From Sulfitobacter sp. HGT1 (lineage in GTDB: Bacteria > Pseudomonadota > Alphaproteobacteria > Rhodobacterales > Rhodobacteraceae), in NCBI RefSeq assembly GCF_013282155.1, contig NZ_BLWI01000001.1:1-64000 (forward strand): a DNA stretch of 64,000 nt, written 5' to 3'. The position numbers and the translations under genes are program-made. This document shows, piece by piece, positions 25,807-34,702 of this stretch; within the stretch, counting starts at the first letter, position 1, and each line of letters starts with the position of its first letter. The notes under the pieces were generated by a model that worked only from the letters and a program-made list of their open reading frames with translations, was not told where the DNA came from and ran no database searches.

Positions 25807-26571
25807 ATGGCAAAACCAATTATGGCCCGTGCGACTGCCGTTTGGCTGGTGGACAACACGACCCTTAGCTTTAAGCAGATCGCGGATTTCGTCGGGATGC
25901 ACGAGTTGGAAGTTCAAGGCATCGCTGACGGCGATGTGGCGCAGGGGGTCAAGGGGTTTGATCCGATTGCCAACAACCAATTGACCGAAGAAGAGATCGA
26001 AAAGGCGCAGGCAAATCCACTGCACAAGCTGGCGCTGAAGTACAACGCCGCTGCCGAAGGCGAAGAGAAACGCCGTGGTCCGCGCTATACGCCATTGTCC
26101 AAGCGTCAGGACCGGCCCGCGTCGATCTATTGGCTGGTCAAGTTCCACCCCGAATTGTCCGATGGTCAGATCAGCAAGCTGGTTGGCACAACCAAGCCGA
26201 CCATTCAGGCGATCCGCGAGCGGACGCATTGGAACATCTCTAACATCCAGCCGATTGATCCGGTTGCTTTGGGTCTGTGCAAGCAGTCCGAACTGGATGC
26301 CGCCGTTCAGAAAGCCGCAGCCAAGAAAGCCGCTGAAGGGGGCTTGATGACTGACGACGAACGTCGCCGTCTGGTCAGCACCGAGCAATCGCTGGGCATG
26401 GATACTGAATCCAGAATGCCATCGGCCATTGAGGGCCTTGAGACATTCACATTGTCTGGCAACCCTGCGGATGATGATGATCGTGATCGCGGCGACTATT
26501 CCGATGCGGACAGCTTCTTTAAGCTGCCCGAGAATGGCGCGGATGATGACGACGAAGACGATAACAAATAA
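25807..26571 (+). CDS. trcR: Cell cycle transcriptional regulator TrcR (DUF1013)
   Basis: A 254-residue DUF1013 protein, conserved across alphaproteobacteria and named TrcR for its link to the CtrA-GcrA cell-cycle network. Residues about 1-50 and 105-150 look like two helix-turn-helix-type DNA-binding regions (SFKQIADFVGMHELEVQGIADG, given as SFKQIADFVGMHELEV; and LSDGQISKLVGTTKPTIQAI). The C-terminal 40 residues are strongly acidic with runs of aspartate. AAGGAGAG precedes the start. DNA-binding targets are not known from sequence. Confidence 0.88.
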   Translation: MAKPIMARATAVWLVDNTTLSFKQIADFVGMHELEVQGIADGDVAQGVKGFDPIANNQLTEEEIEKAQANPLHKLALKYNAAAEGEEKRRGPRYTPLSKRQDRPASIYWLVKFHPELSDGQISKLVGTTKPTIQAIRERTHWNISNIQPIDPVALGLCKQSELDAAVQKAAAKKAAEGGLMTDDERRRLVSTEQSLGMDTESRMPSAIEGLETFTLSGNPADDDDRDRGDYSDADSFFKLPENGADDDDEDDNK

Positions 26572-26695
26572 ACTGCTTGGCCTTTCATCAGGCCAAAGCG
26601 GAACCAAAGCGGCCAGCGGATCGTTGGTCATCGGGTGGAGGGGTCATGCCCTTCACCCGTTGTTGTTTTGACGGATCGAAAAGGATCAATTCCGG

Positions 26696-27796
26696 ATGCC
26701 GTTGCTACACTATTTATTCTGGTTCGGTGTCGCGTTTTTGTTTCTGGCAAGTGTGCTGCCTTTTAGCCGGATTGCACATGGGGCCATTCGTGGCCTTGCC
26801 TTTCCGCGCCAGCAGTTTTTTGTCCTGACCCTAGCCATGATCCCCGTGGCGCTTGTTGGTACGGCACCGCAGACGGGGGTATTTGCCATTGCCGTATTGG
26901 TTATCTCTGCGGCGGTGCACGTCGGATATATCGTGAAATTCACACCTGTCTGGTCGCAGCAATCGATGGCTGCCAACTTGGCCGAGCTTGGGGATACTGA
27001 CACCCACATCACCTTGATCGCTGCAAATGTGAAGCAATCAAACCGTGATTATCAGAAACTGATTGATCTGATTATCAGCGAAAAGCCGGATATCGCCACG
27101 GCCCTTGAGGTAGACCAGGCGTGGATGGACGCCATTTATGCCGGATTGAAAGACCATTACGCCCATTGGGTCAAAGTACCCAAAAGCAATTCCTACGGCA
27201 TTGTGCTGATGTCGAACCTGCCCCTGTCAGAGACGCAAGTGCGCGAGTTGCTGGTCGAGGATGTGCCGTCAATACGGACGCGGGTGCAAACCAGATCAGG
27301 CCGCGACTGGCGGTTGTACATCATCCATCCCGAACCGCCCGTGCCAAACCATGATACCAAAGGGCGCGATGGCGAAATTGCATTGACCGGGATCGAGGCA
27401 GGTCAAGACGAGCTGCCCGTTGTCGTCACCGGAGATTTGAATGATGTCGCCTGGTCTGCGCCGACCCGGCGATTTCAGCGGTTGTCCGGTCTGCTTGATC
27501 CGCGCGTTGGTCGGGGTTTGTACAATACGTTTCATGCCGGCATTCCGTTTTTGCGCTGGCCCTTGGATCATCTCTTTCACAGTGCCGATTTCCGCCTGAT
27601 CCGTATGGATCGCTTGCGCCATATCGGGTCCGACCATTTTCCTATCCTGTTTACTTTGGCGCTAACACGCACCAAGCTTGCCAATTCGACACCCGGCCCG
27701 AGTGACGCCGCAGAGCGTGATGAGGTCAGGGAAATCGTACAAGAAGAACTGCAAAATGAAAGACAAGCGATCGGGACTGACTGGGAAAAGGACTGA
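26696..27796 (+). CDS. Membrane-anchored endonuclease/exonuclease/phosphatase family protein
   Basis: A 366-residue protein with two to three N-terminal membrane helices (about 4-85) followed by an EEP-fold domain. The catalytic pattern is visible: IAANVKQSN, DIATALEVD, VVTGDLND, DHLFHS and GSDHFPI, giving the metal-binding Glu, the Asp-Asn pair and the final His. The C-terminal 40 residues are charged and rich in Glu. The domain probably faces the periplasm. Family members hydrolyse phosphodiesters in nucleic acids or lipids; the substrate here is unknown. Confidence 0.82.
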   Translation: MPLLHYLFWFGVAFLFLASVLPFSRIAHGAIRGLAFPRQQFFVLTLAMIPVALVGTAPQTGVFAIAVLVISAAVHVGYIVKFTPVWSQQSMAANLAELGDTDTHITLIAANVKQSNRDYQKLIDLIISEKPDIATALEVDQAWMDAIYAGLKDHYAHWVKVPKSNSYGIVLMSNLPLSETQVRELLVEDVPSIRTRVQTRSGRDWRLYIIHPEPPVPNHDTKGRDGEIALTGIEAGQDELPVVVTGDLNDVAWSAPTRRFQRLSGLLDPRVGRGLYNTFHAGIPFLRWPLDHLFHSADFRLIRMDRLRHIGSDHFPILFTLALTRTKLANSTPGPSDAAERDEVREIVQEELQNERQAIGTDWEKD

Positions 27797-28034
27797 TGCG
27801 CGCCCTTTCGATAGAGACGGCCAGACCACGTGATAAACTATTCTGTGCAATGTCATAATTGGCTCTTGTACGAATCTCAAAACACGCTAAATGCGCCTTC
27901 ACAGACGCCAACGCACGCGCCTCTGGCCGGTCAGATTTCTTGCTGATTGACCCGCGTTTATGCAGCGACGGTAACGTCTCTTAAAACGACACGTTGGGGT
28001 GCTCCCGCCCCGCCCTGCTCTTTGGAGATGACCC

Positions 28035-29207
28035 ATGAACGCCACGAAAACCACCGGCCTTAATACGTCCGCCAAATCCAATTTTGACGAGGCTGCAGAC
28101 TATATCTGGAACAACAGCTTTGATAGACCGACCCTTGTGATCAGTCGCGAGCGTGTCGGCATCCAATACGATGCGCTGAGCGCGGGTCTGGGGGATGCGA
28201 ATATCCACTATGCTGTCAAAGCAAACCCTGCGCCGGAAATTATCCGTCTGCTGGTCGAGCGTGGCTCGGGCTTTGATGCGGCATCGCGTCAGGAAATCGA
28301 ACTGTGTCTGTCCCAGGGGGCTGATCCTGCAAAGATCTCGTTCGGCAACACCATCAAGCGCGGCGTTGACATTGCATTTGCCCATTCCATCGGCGTGACC
28401 CTTTTTGCTGCCGATTGCGAGGCCGAGCTGGACAAGATTGCCGCCCATGCCCCCGGCGCGCGCGTCTATATCCGCCTGATCGTTGAAAATTCGCTGGCCG
28501 ACTGGCCGTTGACCCGAAAATTCGGCTGCGCAGATACGTTGCTGCCGTCCTTGCTAGATTACGCCAAATCGCTTGGTCTTGTGCCTTATGGTCTGTCGTT
28601 CCATGTCGGGTCGCAAACCCGCAAGGCGGAATACTGGAACCCTGTTCTGGATCAGGTGGCCCCCCTGTGGCACGCCGCCAATGCTGCGGGTCACGACCTG
28701 CAATTGCTCAACATCGGGGGCGGTTTCCCCGCCTATCACGGCGATCCGGTTGATGCGCCACGGGGCTATGCCGCCGCCGTTATGGCTGCCGTCAAAGACC
28801 GCTTCGGGCACATCCCCTATGTGATGGCAGAACCGGGGCGCGGTATGGTGGCTGAGGCTGGTCATATCGCCGCCGAAGTCCTGCTGGTGTCGCGCAAATC
28901 AACCGAGGCGCTGCGCCGCTGGGTTTATTTGGACATTGGCCGTTTTTCCGGTCTGGCCGAAACCGAAGGCGAGGCGATCCGCTACGAGTTTGTGACTGCG
29001 CGTGACGGTAGCCCCACAGGCCCCTGCGTTCTGGCAGGCCCGTCTTGCGATTCCGCAGATATCCTGTATGAGAAGAACCCAGTTGATCTGCCGCTTGACC
29101 TTCGCGATGGTGACAAGATCATGATCAAGAATTGTGGTGCCTATACCAGCTCTTACAGCTCGGTTGGGTTCAACGGATTTCCGCCGCTTGATGTGTTGGT
29201 TCTGTAA
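28035..29207 (+). CDS. Ornithine (lysine) decarboxylase, PLP fold type III
   Basis: A 390-residue decarboxylase that starts polyamine synthesis by making putrescine from ornithine (or cadaverine from lysine). The PLP lysine is in YAVKANP, the phosphate-binding glycines in NIGGGFPAYH, EPGRGMVAEAG follows, and the catalytic cysteine is in GPSCDSAD. FHVGSQT is also typical. GGAG lies 9 nt before the start. The 238-bp upstream region has no other gene and could hold a long leader, but I see no specific riboswitch. A strong terminator follows. Confidence 0.93.
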   Translation: MNATKTTGLNTSAKSNFDEAADYIWNNSFDRPTLVISRERVGIQYDALSAGLGDANIHYAVKANPAPEIIRLLVERGSGFDAASRQEIELCLSQGADPAKISFGNTIKRGVDIAFAHSIGVTLFAADCEAELDKIAAHAPGARVYIRLIVENSLADWPLTRKFGCADTLLPSLLDYAKSLGLVPYGLSFHVGSQTRKAEYWNPVLDQVAPLWHAANAAGHDLQLLNIGGGFPAYHGDPVDAPRGYAAAVMAAVKDRFGHIPYVMAEPGRGMVAEAGHIAAEVLLVSRKSTEALRRWVYLDIGRFSGLAETEGEAIRYEFVTARDGSPTGPCVLAGPSCDSADILYEKNPVDLPLDLRDGDKIMIKNCGAYTSSYSSVGFNGFPPLDVLVL

Positions 29208-29232
29208 AGAACCGAAAACGTCGCGCGGGAAG

Positions 29233-29272
29233 GACCGCCTGCTTTGGGAGGAGCAGGCGGTCTAATTTTTTC
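29233..29272 (+). terminator. Intrinsic terminator of the ornithine decarboxylase gene
   Basis: An 11-bp perfect stem (GACCGCCTGCT with AGCAGGCGGTC) around an 8-nt loop, followed by TAATTTTTT. This is a classic strong intrinsic terminator. Confidence 0.93.
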
Positions 29273-29318
29273 CAACCAGCCAAAACGGCCAAGAATGGCG
29301 GTATTTTACGGGAAAGTC

Positions 29319-29347
29319 TTGACTTCCCCGGCCCCAAACGGTGTACC
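29319..29347 (+). promoter_or_regulatory. Probable sigma-70 promoter of aspS
   Basis: TTGACT is followed 17 nt later by TGTACC, leaving about 30 nt of leader before aspS. The -35 box is strong and the -10 box is weak. Confidence 0.4.
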
Positions 29348-29384
29348 TGCGACGAGCAAATTCAGCCCTAGGAAGGGACCCGTC

Positions 29385-31235
29385 ATGCACGCATATCGCA
29401 GCCACACATGCGCCGATCTGAGCAAATCAAACGTAGGCGACAAGGTCCGCCTGTCCGGTTGGGTACACCGCGTGCGCGATCACGGCGGTATCCTGTTCAT
29501 CGACTTGCGCGATCACTACGGCATGACCCAAGTGCTGTGCGACCCTGATTCAGCAGCTTTTGCCGATGTTGAAAAGGTCCGTTCGGAATGGTGCATTCGC
29601 ATCGACGGCGAGGTCAAAGCCCGTGCCGATGATCTGGTGAACGCGAAAATCCCGACCGGCGAAATCGAAGTCTTCGTGCGCGATATCGAAGTTTTGGGAG
29701 CCTCCAAAGAGCTGCCTTTACAAGTGTTCGGCGATCAGGAATACCCCGAAGAAACGCGCCTGCGCTATCGCTACCTTGATCTGCGTCGCGAAAAGATGCA
29801 GGCGAACATGATCCTGCGCTCTGATGTGGTGTCGTCGATCCGCCGCCGCATGTGGGACCGCAAGTTCAAAGAATTCCAGACGCCGATCATCACCGCATCT
29901 TCCCCCGAAGGCGCGCGCGATTTCTTGGTGCCATCGCGATTGCACCCCGGCAAATTCTACGCGCTGCCCCAGGCACCGCAGCAGTTCAAACAACTGTTGA
30001 TGGTGTCCGGCTTTGACAAGTATTTCCAGATTGCCCCGTGTTTCCGTGACGAAGACCCGCGCGCCGACCGGTCGCCCACGGATTTCTACCAGCTCGACCT
30101 CGAGATGTCCTTTGTTGAGCAGCAAGACGTGTTTGACACGATCCAGCCCGTTCTGACCGGTATCTTCGAAGAATTCGGTGGCGGTAAAGCCGTCGATCAG
30201 GAATGGCCGCAGATTTCCTACAAGGACGCGGCGCTTTGGTATGGGTCGGACAAGCCCGACCTGCGCAACCCGATCAAGATGCAGGTTGTCTCCGAACATT
30301 TCGCGGGCTCCGGCTTTGCGATCTTTGCCAAGCTGCTGGAGCAGGAAGGCACGCAAATCCGCGCCATCCCGGCCCCGACCGGTGGCTCGCGCAAGTTCTG
30401 TGACCGCATGAACGCCTTTGCGCAAAAAGAAGGCCTGCCCGGCATGGGGTATATCTTCTGGCGCGAAAAGACTGCCGACAGCGTCGCGCAAGAACTGGGT
30501 ATTCCGGTGAAGGAAGCCCAGGCAAAGTTGAAATCCGGCGAAGTCGAAGGCGGCATGGAAGCGGCAGGCCCATTGGCCAAGAACATCGGACCAGAGCGTA
30601 CCGAAGCGATCCGCCAGCAGCTTGGCCTGACGGTCGGCGATGCGGCGTTCTTCCTTGGTGGCAAGCCCAAGGCGTTTGAAGGCGTCGCAGGACGTGCCCG
30701 CAATGTGATCGGTTCCGAACTGGGCCTGACGGATGAAAACCGCTTTGCCTTTGCATGGATCGTCGATTTCCCGATCTACGAAAAAGACGCGGAATCCGGC
30801 AAGATCGACTTTGAACACAACCCGTTCTCCATGCCTCAGGGCGGGATGGACGCGCTGATGGGCGACCCGCTCGAGGTGCTGGGCTATCAGTACGACCTTG
30901 CCTGCAACGGCTATGAATTGGTGTCCGGTGCGATCCGGAACCACAAGCCAGAGATCATGTTCAAGGCGTTTGAAATCGCGGGATACGGCAAGGAAGAAGT
31001 CGAGAAGCGTTTCGGCGGTATGGTTAATGCCTTCCAATACGGTGCCCCGCCCCACGGTGGTTGTGCCGCCGGTATCGACCGCATCGTGATGCTGCTGGCC
31101 GAAGAAGCGAACATTCGCGAAGTCATCCTGTTCCCGATGAACCAGCGCGCCGAAGACCTGATGATGAACGCGCCGAATGATCCGATGCCGGACCAGTTGA
31201 TGGAACTTGGCCTGCGGGTGATCCCGCAAGACTAA
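29385..31235 (+). CDS. aspS: Aspartate--tRNA ligase
   Basis: A 616-residue class II synthetase that charges tRNA-Asp. The N-terminal OB-fold anticodon-binding domain (about 1-110; [15 protein letters not shown]) precedes the catalytic core with [22 protein letters not shown] (two parts, [10 protein letters not shown] and [11 protein letters not shown]), motif 2 at [10 protein letters not shown] and motif 3 at [16 protein letters not shown] insertion domain lies at about 290-430. I chose MHAYRSH with GGAAGGG upstream; an open frame continues to 29244 but is not coding. Length is typical. Confidence 0.97.
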   Translation: MHAYRSHTCADLSKSNVGDKVRLSGWVHRVRDHGGILFIDLRDHYGMTQVLCDPDSAAFADVEKVRSEWCIRIDGEVKARADDLVNAKIPTGEIEVFVRDIEVLGASKELPLQVFGDQEYPEETRLRYRYLDLRREKMQANMILRSDVVSSIRRRMWDRKFKEFQTPIITASSPEGARDFLVPSRLHPGKFYALPQAPQQFKQLLMVSGFDKYFQIAPCFRDEDPRADRSPTDFYQLDLEMSFVEQQDVFDTIQPVLTGIFEEFGGGKAVDQEWPQISYKDAALWYGSDKPDLRNPIKMQVVSEHFAGSGFAIFAKLLEQEGTQIRAIPAPTGGSRKFCDRMNAFAQKEGLPGMGYIFWREKTADSVAQELGIPVKEAQAKLKSGEVEGGMEAAGPLAKNIGPERTEAIRQQLGLTVGDAAFFLGGKPKAFEGVAGRARNVIGSELGLTDENRFAFAWIVDFPIYEKDAESGKIDFEHNPFSMPQGGMDALMGDPLEVLGYQYDLACNGYELVSGAIRNHKPEIMFKAFEIAGYGKEEVEKRFGGMVNAFQYGAPPHGGCAAGIDRIVMLLAEEANIREVILFPMNQRAEDLMMNAPNDPMPDQLMELGLRVIPQD

Positions 31236-31253
31236 GCCGCCCGAATGGAATTG

Positions 31254-31291
31254 AAAAAGCCCGCCACCGATGATCCGGGGGCGGGCTTTTT
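31254..31291 (+). terminator. Intrinsic terminator of aspS
   Basis: AAAAAGCCCGCC pairs with GGCGGGCTTTTT around a 14-nt loop, 18 bp after the stop. The matched A- and T-runs make it bidirectional, so it can also end the small minus-strand gene at 31412. Confidence 0.92.
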
Positions 31292-31411
31292 GCTGTCTTC
31301 AAAGCGATTGCCTGAGGCGTCATTGTGTTCCCCCTTCACGTTTCGAAAGGAAAACGCCGGACATCAAACCTGGTTCCCCGTCAGGGGGCGGGCCGGGTCG
31401 GACGGGGCGCG

Positions 31412-31588
31412 TTAAAACAGTGCCGTGGCAATCTGAATCCCGACCTCGGGTGCCTGATCCGCGATCCGTGCGTTTGCGAATGCCAAGGCGACAATCGCCA
31501 CGCCCACAGCATCGGCGGCCAAAATGACCCAGTCGATCCGAGCCTCGTCGCGATATATCAGGCGCGCTGCTTTAAGCTTGGCCAGCAT
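31412..31588 (-). CDS. Small single-pass membrane protein (58 residues), roseobacter pilin-like
   Basis: A 58-residue reading frame, below the usual calling limit. The start MLAKLKAARL has AAGGA about 9 nt upstream, and the sequence has the layout basic N-terminus, RDEARIDWVILAADAVG, then the hydrophobic VGVAIVALAFA. An acidic DW(V/I)xL motif before a membrane helix is reminiscent of small Flp-pilin-like proteins in Rhodobacteraceae, but without the prepilin cleavage site clearly present. It runs opposite to aspS and GNAT in an otherwise empty 500-bp space, where codon use looks protein-coding. Function unknown. Confidence 0.6.
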   Translation of the reverse strand: MLAKLKAARLIYRDEARIDWVILAADAVGVAIVALAFANARIADQAPEVGIQIATALF

Positions 31589-31735
31589 ATGTCGGGATCC
31601 TTTGACGCATGAGGGGTTTCATATCGATCAGATTGCCAAGGGTTTGTGTCCAAAGTTTGGTCAAACTAAGAGCGGTCTTAGACACGCCAGACGCGTTTTA
31701 CAGGCTTGGCGTTGGTGCCGGTTGGTCGTAACGTA

Positions 31736-32467
31736 ATGCTTATGAAAGAAAATGCGCCCTCATCACCGCCCCTTGGCTTTGCTGTTCCGGATTTTGTCCA
31801 GCCCCCCTTGCCCCCGCGCGACGGCTTGTCGGGGACATATGCCAAATTGGAACCGTTAACGGCACAGGCCCATGCGGCATTGCTGTTCGGCGCGTTCGAA
31901 GGGCAGGACGATCTGTGGCACTATATGTATGACGGGCCATTCTCCTCGTCCTCGCAGTTCCATCGTTGGGTGCGCGAAACGGAAACCCGCGATGATCCGC
32001 TGTTCTATGCGATCAAGAACCTTGAGACAGGGCATTGGGAAGGCGTCGCAAGCTATATGCGCATTGCCCCCGCTGCCGGTTCAATCGAGGTGGGGTCGAT
32101 TGCTTTCAGCCCCGCATTGCAACGCACGCGCGCCGCGACAGAGGCGATGTATCTGATGATGGCTTGGGCGTTTGAGGCGGGGTACCGGCGCTATGAATGG
32201 AAATGCAATGCGCTGAACATGCCATCGCGCCGGGCGGCACAGCGGCTTGGGTTCAGCTACGAGGGTGTTTTTCGTCAGGCAGCGGTTGTGAAAGGGCGCA
32301 ACCGCGACACGGCATGGTTTGCGGCCATCGATTCCGAATGGTCCAGCTTGAAAGAGGCGTTTGAAGCGTGGCTTGCCCCCAGTAATTTTGACGACCAAGG
32401 CCAGCAGCGAGAGAGCCTTTCCGATCTGACAAGACTGGTGCGCGTGGCCAGCGACCCGCTGGTCTAG
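31736..32467 (+). CDS. GNAT family N-acetyltransferase (RimJ/RimL-like)
   Basis: A 243-residue acetyltransferase. A GNAT_3/RimL-type fold is seen in AKLEPLTAQAHAALLFGAFEG, quoted as AKLEPLTAQAHAALL, then GVASYMRIAPAAGSIEVGSIAFSP and the acetyl-CoA region RTRAATEAMYLMMAWAFEAGYRRYEWKCN (in part), followed by NMPSRRAAQRLGFSYEGVFRQA, typical of RimJ/RimL proteins. Neither candidate start (ATG 31736 or 31742) has a strong ribosome-binding site. The acceptor may be a ribosomal-type N-terminus, an amino acid or an antibiotic and cannot be told. It is convergent with the response regulator gene. Confidence 0.85.
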   Translation: MLMKENAPSSPPLGFAVPDFVQPPLPPRDGLSGTYAKLEPLTAQAHAALLFGAFEGQDDLWHYMYDGPFSSSSQFHRWVRETETRDDPLFYAIKNLETGHWEGVASYMRIAPAAGSIEVGSIAFSPALQRTRAATEAMYLMMAWAFEAGYRRYEWKCNALNMPSRRAAQRLGFSYEGVFRQAAVVKGRNRDTAWFAAIDSEWSSLKEAFEAWLAPSNFDDQGQQRESLSDLTRLVRVASDPLV

Positions 32468-32478
32468 GGGCGGTTGAT

Positions 32479-33198
32479 CTAAATCGCGATGCGTTGCGCC
32501 AGCCGGGTTTGCACCAACCCCGCGATTGCGGCTTTTTCCGTTTCTGTCGGTTGGCCCAATGCGCGTTTATGCGCCAGTGCCAGCGCGGCTTTTTCCAGCG
32601 CGGTATCACAGACGCCACGCGCAACGCCCCCTAGAAACTGTGCGATATAATCCAGCGTAACCGTGTCTGCGGTATCGTCCAGAATATCCGCGATATGTGC
32701 CATGTCGTCCTGAAAGGCGATTTCATCGGGCTGCACCGTTTCATCGGTCAAGACCCGCACCCCCTGGGGTTGTCGGTCGGCGGGCAAAGCGGCCAGCACG
32801 GCCTGTTGAAAGTGGCAGAGCGAGTTCAGCGGTTTTTCAATAAACCCGTCGGCACCTGCCGCCAAGGCATCGCCGGCAAGATGGGTATCGCCCGAAATCG
32901 CCAGCAGGGCGTCAACACGCGGCTGCGCGCGCGCCAGTTCCTGTATCAGGTCGATGCCGTTGCCGTCCGGCAGCCCCAGATCGGCAATCACCACCGAGGG
33001 GCGGTAAACCTGCAAATGCCGTCGCGCCGCGCGCATGCAATCGGCCCGTCTGATCCGCGCACCTGACCGCAGGCACAACAGGCGCATCGCCTCGCAGGCG
33101 TAACGGCTGTCTTCGATCACCAAAACCGTCAGGCCCAGCAAAGGCCGGTCGGCCGTGGGGCTTGGAAGGGTATCTGTCTGTACGCCCAGCTTGTCCAT
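32479..33198 (-). CDS. Response regulator with receiver domain and helical C-terminus
   Basis: A 239-residue protein. Residues about 20-140 are a CheY-like receiver: acidic pair in VLVIEDSR, the phospho-acceptor aspartate in VVIADLGLPDGNG, the conserved Thr/Ser position in AISGD and the lysine in IEKPL. The C-terminal 90 residues are predicted helical, with no DNA-binding or enzyme motif I recognise (HxxxD-type dimer or Hpt domains not evident). GGAGAAGG precedes MDKLGV; an earlier in-frame ATG lacks this. No histidine kinase is adjacent, so the partner is encoded elsewhere. Confidence 0.85.
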   Translation of the reverse strand: MDKLGVQTDTLPSPTADRPLLGLTVLVIEDSRYACEAMRLLCLRSGARIRRADCMRAARRHLQVYRPSVVIADLGLPDGNGIDLIQELARAQPRVDALLAISGDTHLAGDALAAGADGFIEKPLNSLCHFQQAVLAALPADRQPQGVRVLTDETVQPDEIAFQDDMAHIADILDDTADTVTLDYIAQFLGGVARGVCDTALEKAALALAHKRALGQPTETEKAAIAGLVQTRLAQRIAI

Positions 33199-33331
33199 TT
33201 TAGCCTTCTCCAAAAGATTCCGATGACTCAATGGTTAGGCGTGCTTGGCTAATAGGACGTTAACGTGACGCATTGCTCTTGCGTCAAACCCGGCCCATAA
33301 CCTGACAAAGTTTAAGAAACGCAGGAGAAAT

Positions 33332-33739
33332 ATGATGATCGGTCGTCTTAACCACGTAGCCATTGCTGTGCCAGATTTGGAAGCCGCCGCGAACCAGTAC
33401 CGCAACGCCCTTGGTGCCAATGTCGGCCCGGCGCAGGATGAACCCGATCACGGTGTGACGGTGATCTTTATCGAACTGCCGAACACCAAGATCGAACTGC
33501 TGTATCCGCTGGGCGATGACAGCCCGATCAACGGCTTTCTGGAAAAGAACCCCGCGGGTGGTATCCACCATATCTGCTACGAGGTCGACGACATCATCGC
33601 GGCGCGGGATCACCTTAAATCCACCGGTGCCCGCGTTCTGGGCAACGGAGAGCCCAAGATAGGGGCCCACGGCAAACCGGTAATCTTCCTGCACCCCAAA
33701 GACTTTAACGGTGCGCTGGTCGAACTGGAGCAGGTGTAA
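33332..33739 (+). CDS. mce: Methylmalonyl-CoA epimerase
   Basis: A 135-residue VOC-fold enzyme that racemises methylmalonyl-CoA between propionyl-CoA carboxylase and methylmalonyl-CoA mutase. IGRLNHVAIAVPDLEAA, the central GIHHICYEVDDI and the C-terminal FLHPKDFNGALVELEQ are typical; metal-binding histidine and glutamate residues lie in NHVAIAV, HHICYEV and VELEQ. GGAG precedes the start. A DUF1467 gene follows by 2 bp, an association common in rhodobacters. Confidence 0.93.
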   Translation: MMIGRLNHVAIAVPDLEAAANQYRNALGANVGPAQDEPDHGVTVIFIELPNTKIELLYPLGDDSPINGFLEKNPAGGIHHICYEVDDIIAARDHLKSTGARVLGNGEPKIGAHGKPVIFLHPKDFNGALVELEQV

Positions 33740-33741
33740 TC

Positions 33742-34035
33742 ATGGGCGTTACATCAGCCTTGGTTCTGTTTGCCGTGATCTGGTCAATGACCTTTCTGAT
33801 CGCGCTGCCTATCCGGGTGAAAACCCAAGGGGATCTGGGAGAGATCGTTGAAGGCACACATGCCGGCGCACCAGAGCATCATCACCTCAAGACAAAGGCG
33901 TGGTGGACAACGGGCATTACGATCGTGCTTTGGGCGTTTACTGTCTGGTTCATCCTGTCGGGGTTGGTCACCGTGGCGGATATTGAATATTGGCTGCACG
34001 GGGATCTGACACCAATTGGTGGAACAGGTGGGTAA
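33742..34035 (+). CDS. DUF1467 family membrane protein
   Basis: A 97-residue protein with two membrane helices (about 3-22 and 53-75). The signature RVKTQGDLGEIVEGTHAGAP between the helices identifies DUF1467, found mainly in alphaproteobacteria. Function unknown. It starts 2 bp after mce, and its 3' end overlaps the convergent EI24 gene by 68 bp. Confidence 0.88.
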   Translation: MGVTSALVLFAVIWSMTFLIALPIRVKTQGDLGEIVEGTHAGAPEHHHLKTKAWWTTGITIVLWAFTVWFILSGLVTVADIEYWLHGDLTPIGGTGG

Positions 34036-34702
34036 AGGTCGCCGCCCCTAAAATCGGAATAACAAGGTTTAGCAGGGGGATCGACAATGGCATCGCCATC
34101 AGCACCCCTGCGACCCAGATTGTGCCCATGTGACGGCGTCTGAGCTTTTTCGCCTCGACCCTGCCGACACGCCTGATCGCTGCCAGTGTGAAATATTCAC
34201 GGCCCAGTAAGAACCCGTTCACCGTCCAAAAGATCAGCGGCGCAAGCGGCGCGAACAGGATGTACAGGATCAGTGCCAACAGGTTGACGCCAATCAGCAC
34301 CCCCATGAAATTCACCGTGTCGCGCACCGCATCGCCAAAAGGCACGCGGTTTGCTGCGGGCAGGTGGGGGTAATGCTCCGCCTCGACCGCATCGGCCACG
34401 TCGTCCAGAAACATCGACGTGATCGCGGACGCGACCGGGATCATCAAAAAGACCGACAGCGCCATCAACAACAGCCCCGCCCCCCAGCTGAACAGGTCGT
34501 CCAGCCACGTCACCTCGCCCACCCAGGGGATCGATGTGGCGTCACCCGCCAACCAGCCAACAAGCCAGACAAAGGCCGCCGCAATGCCGATCAGCAGAAC
34601 CAGCGCCAGCCCGATGCCCATAAAGAACACCTTGCGAAACCGCAGGTCGCTGAGCTGTCCAACGGCAAGGCCGATCGCCTTGAAAATCTCGGTCACAGCC
34701 AT
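33968..34702 (-). CDS. EI24 domain-containing membrane protein (CysZ-like)
   Basis: A 244-residue inner-membrane protein with about five to six helices and the EI24/CysZ fold (PF07264). Blocks such as FMGIGLALVLLIGIA, LLLMALSVFLMIPVASAITSMFLDDVADAVE (in part, IPVASAITSMFLDDVADAVE) and GREYFTLAAIRR are typical. CysZ members carry sulfate, but no sulfate-assimilation gene is adjacent, so substrate assignment is unsafe. It overlaps the upstream nitroreductase gene by 10 bp and the convergent DUF1467 gene by 68 bp. Confidence 0.85.
   Translation of the reverse strand: MAVTEIFKAIGLAVGQLSDLRFRKVFFMGIGLALVLLIGIAAAFVWLVGWLAGDATSIPWVGEVTWLDDLFSWGAGLLLMALSVFLMIPVASAITSMFLDDVADAVEAEHYPHLPAANRVPFGDAVRDTVNFMGVLIGVNLLALILYILFAPLAPLIFWTVNGFLLGREYFTLAAIRRVGRVEAKKLRRRHMGTIWVAGVLMAMPLSIPLLNLVIPILGAATFTHLFHQLVSDPRAANIQYPPR

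Noticed and set aside
29718-31229. A 503-codon open frame antisense to aspS
   Set aside because: It lies entirely inside a clearly conserved gene on the other strand. Long antisense frames are expected in GC-rich DNA, and the translation has no recognisable domain.
33257-33266. ACGTTAACGT palindrome between the response regulator and mce genes
   Set aside because: A single 10-bp palindrome is expected by chance in a window this size, and nothing else supports an operator.
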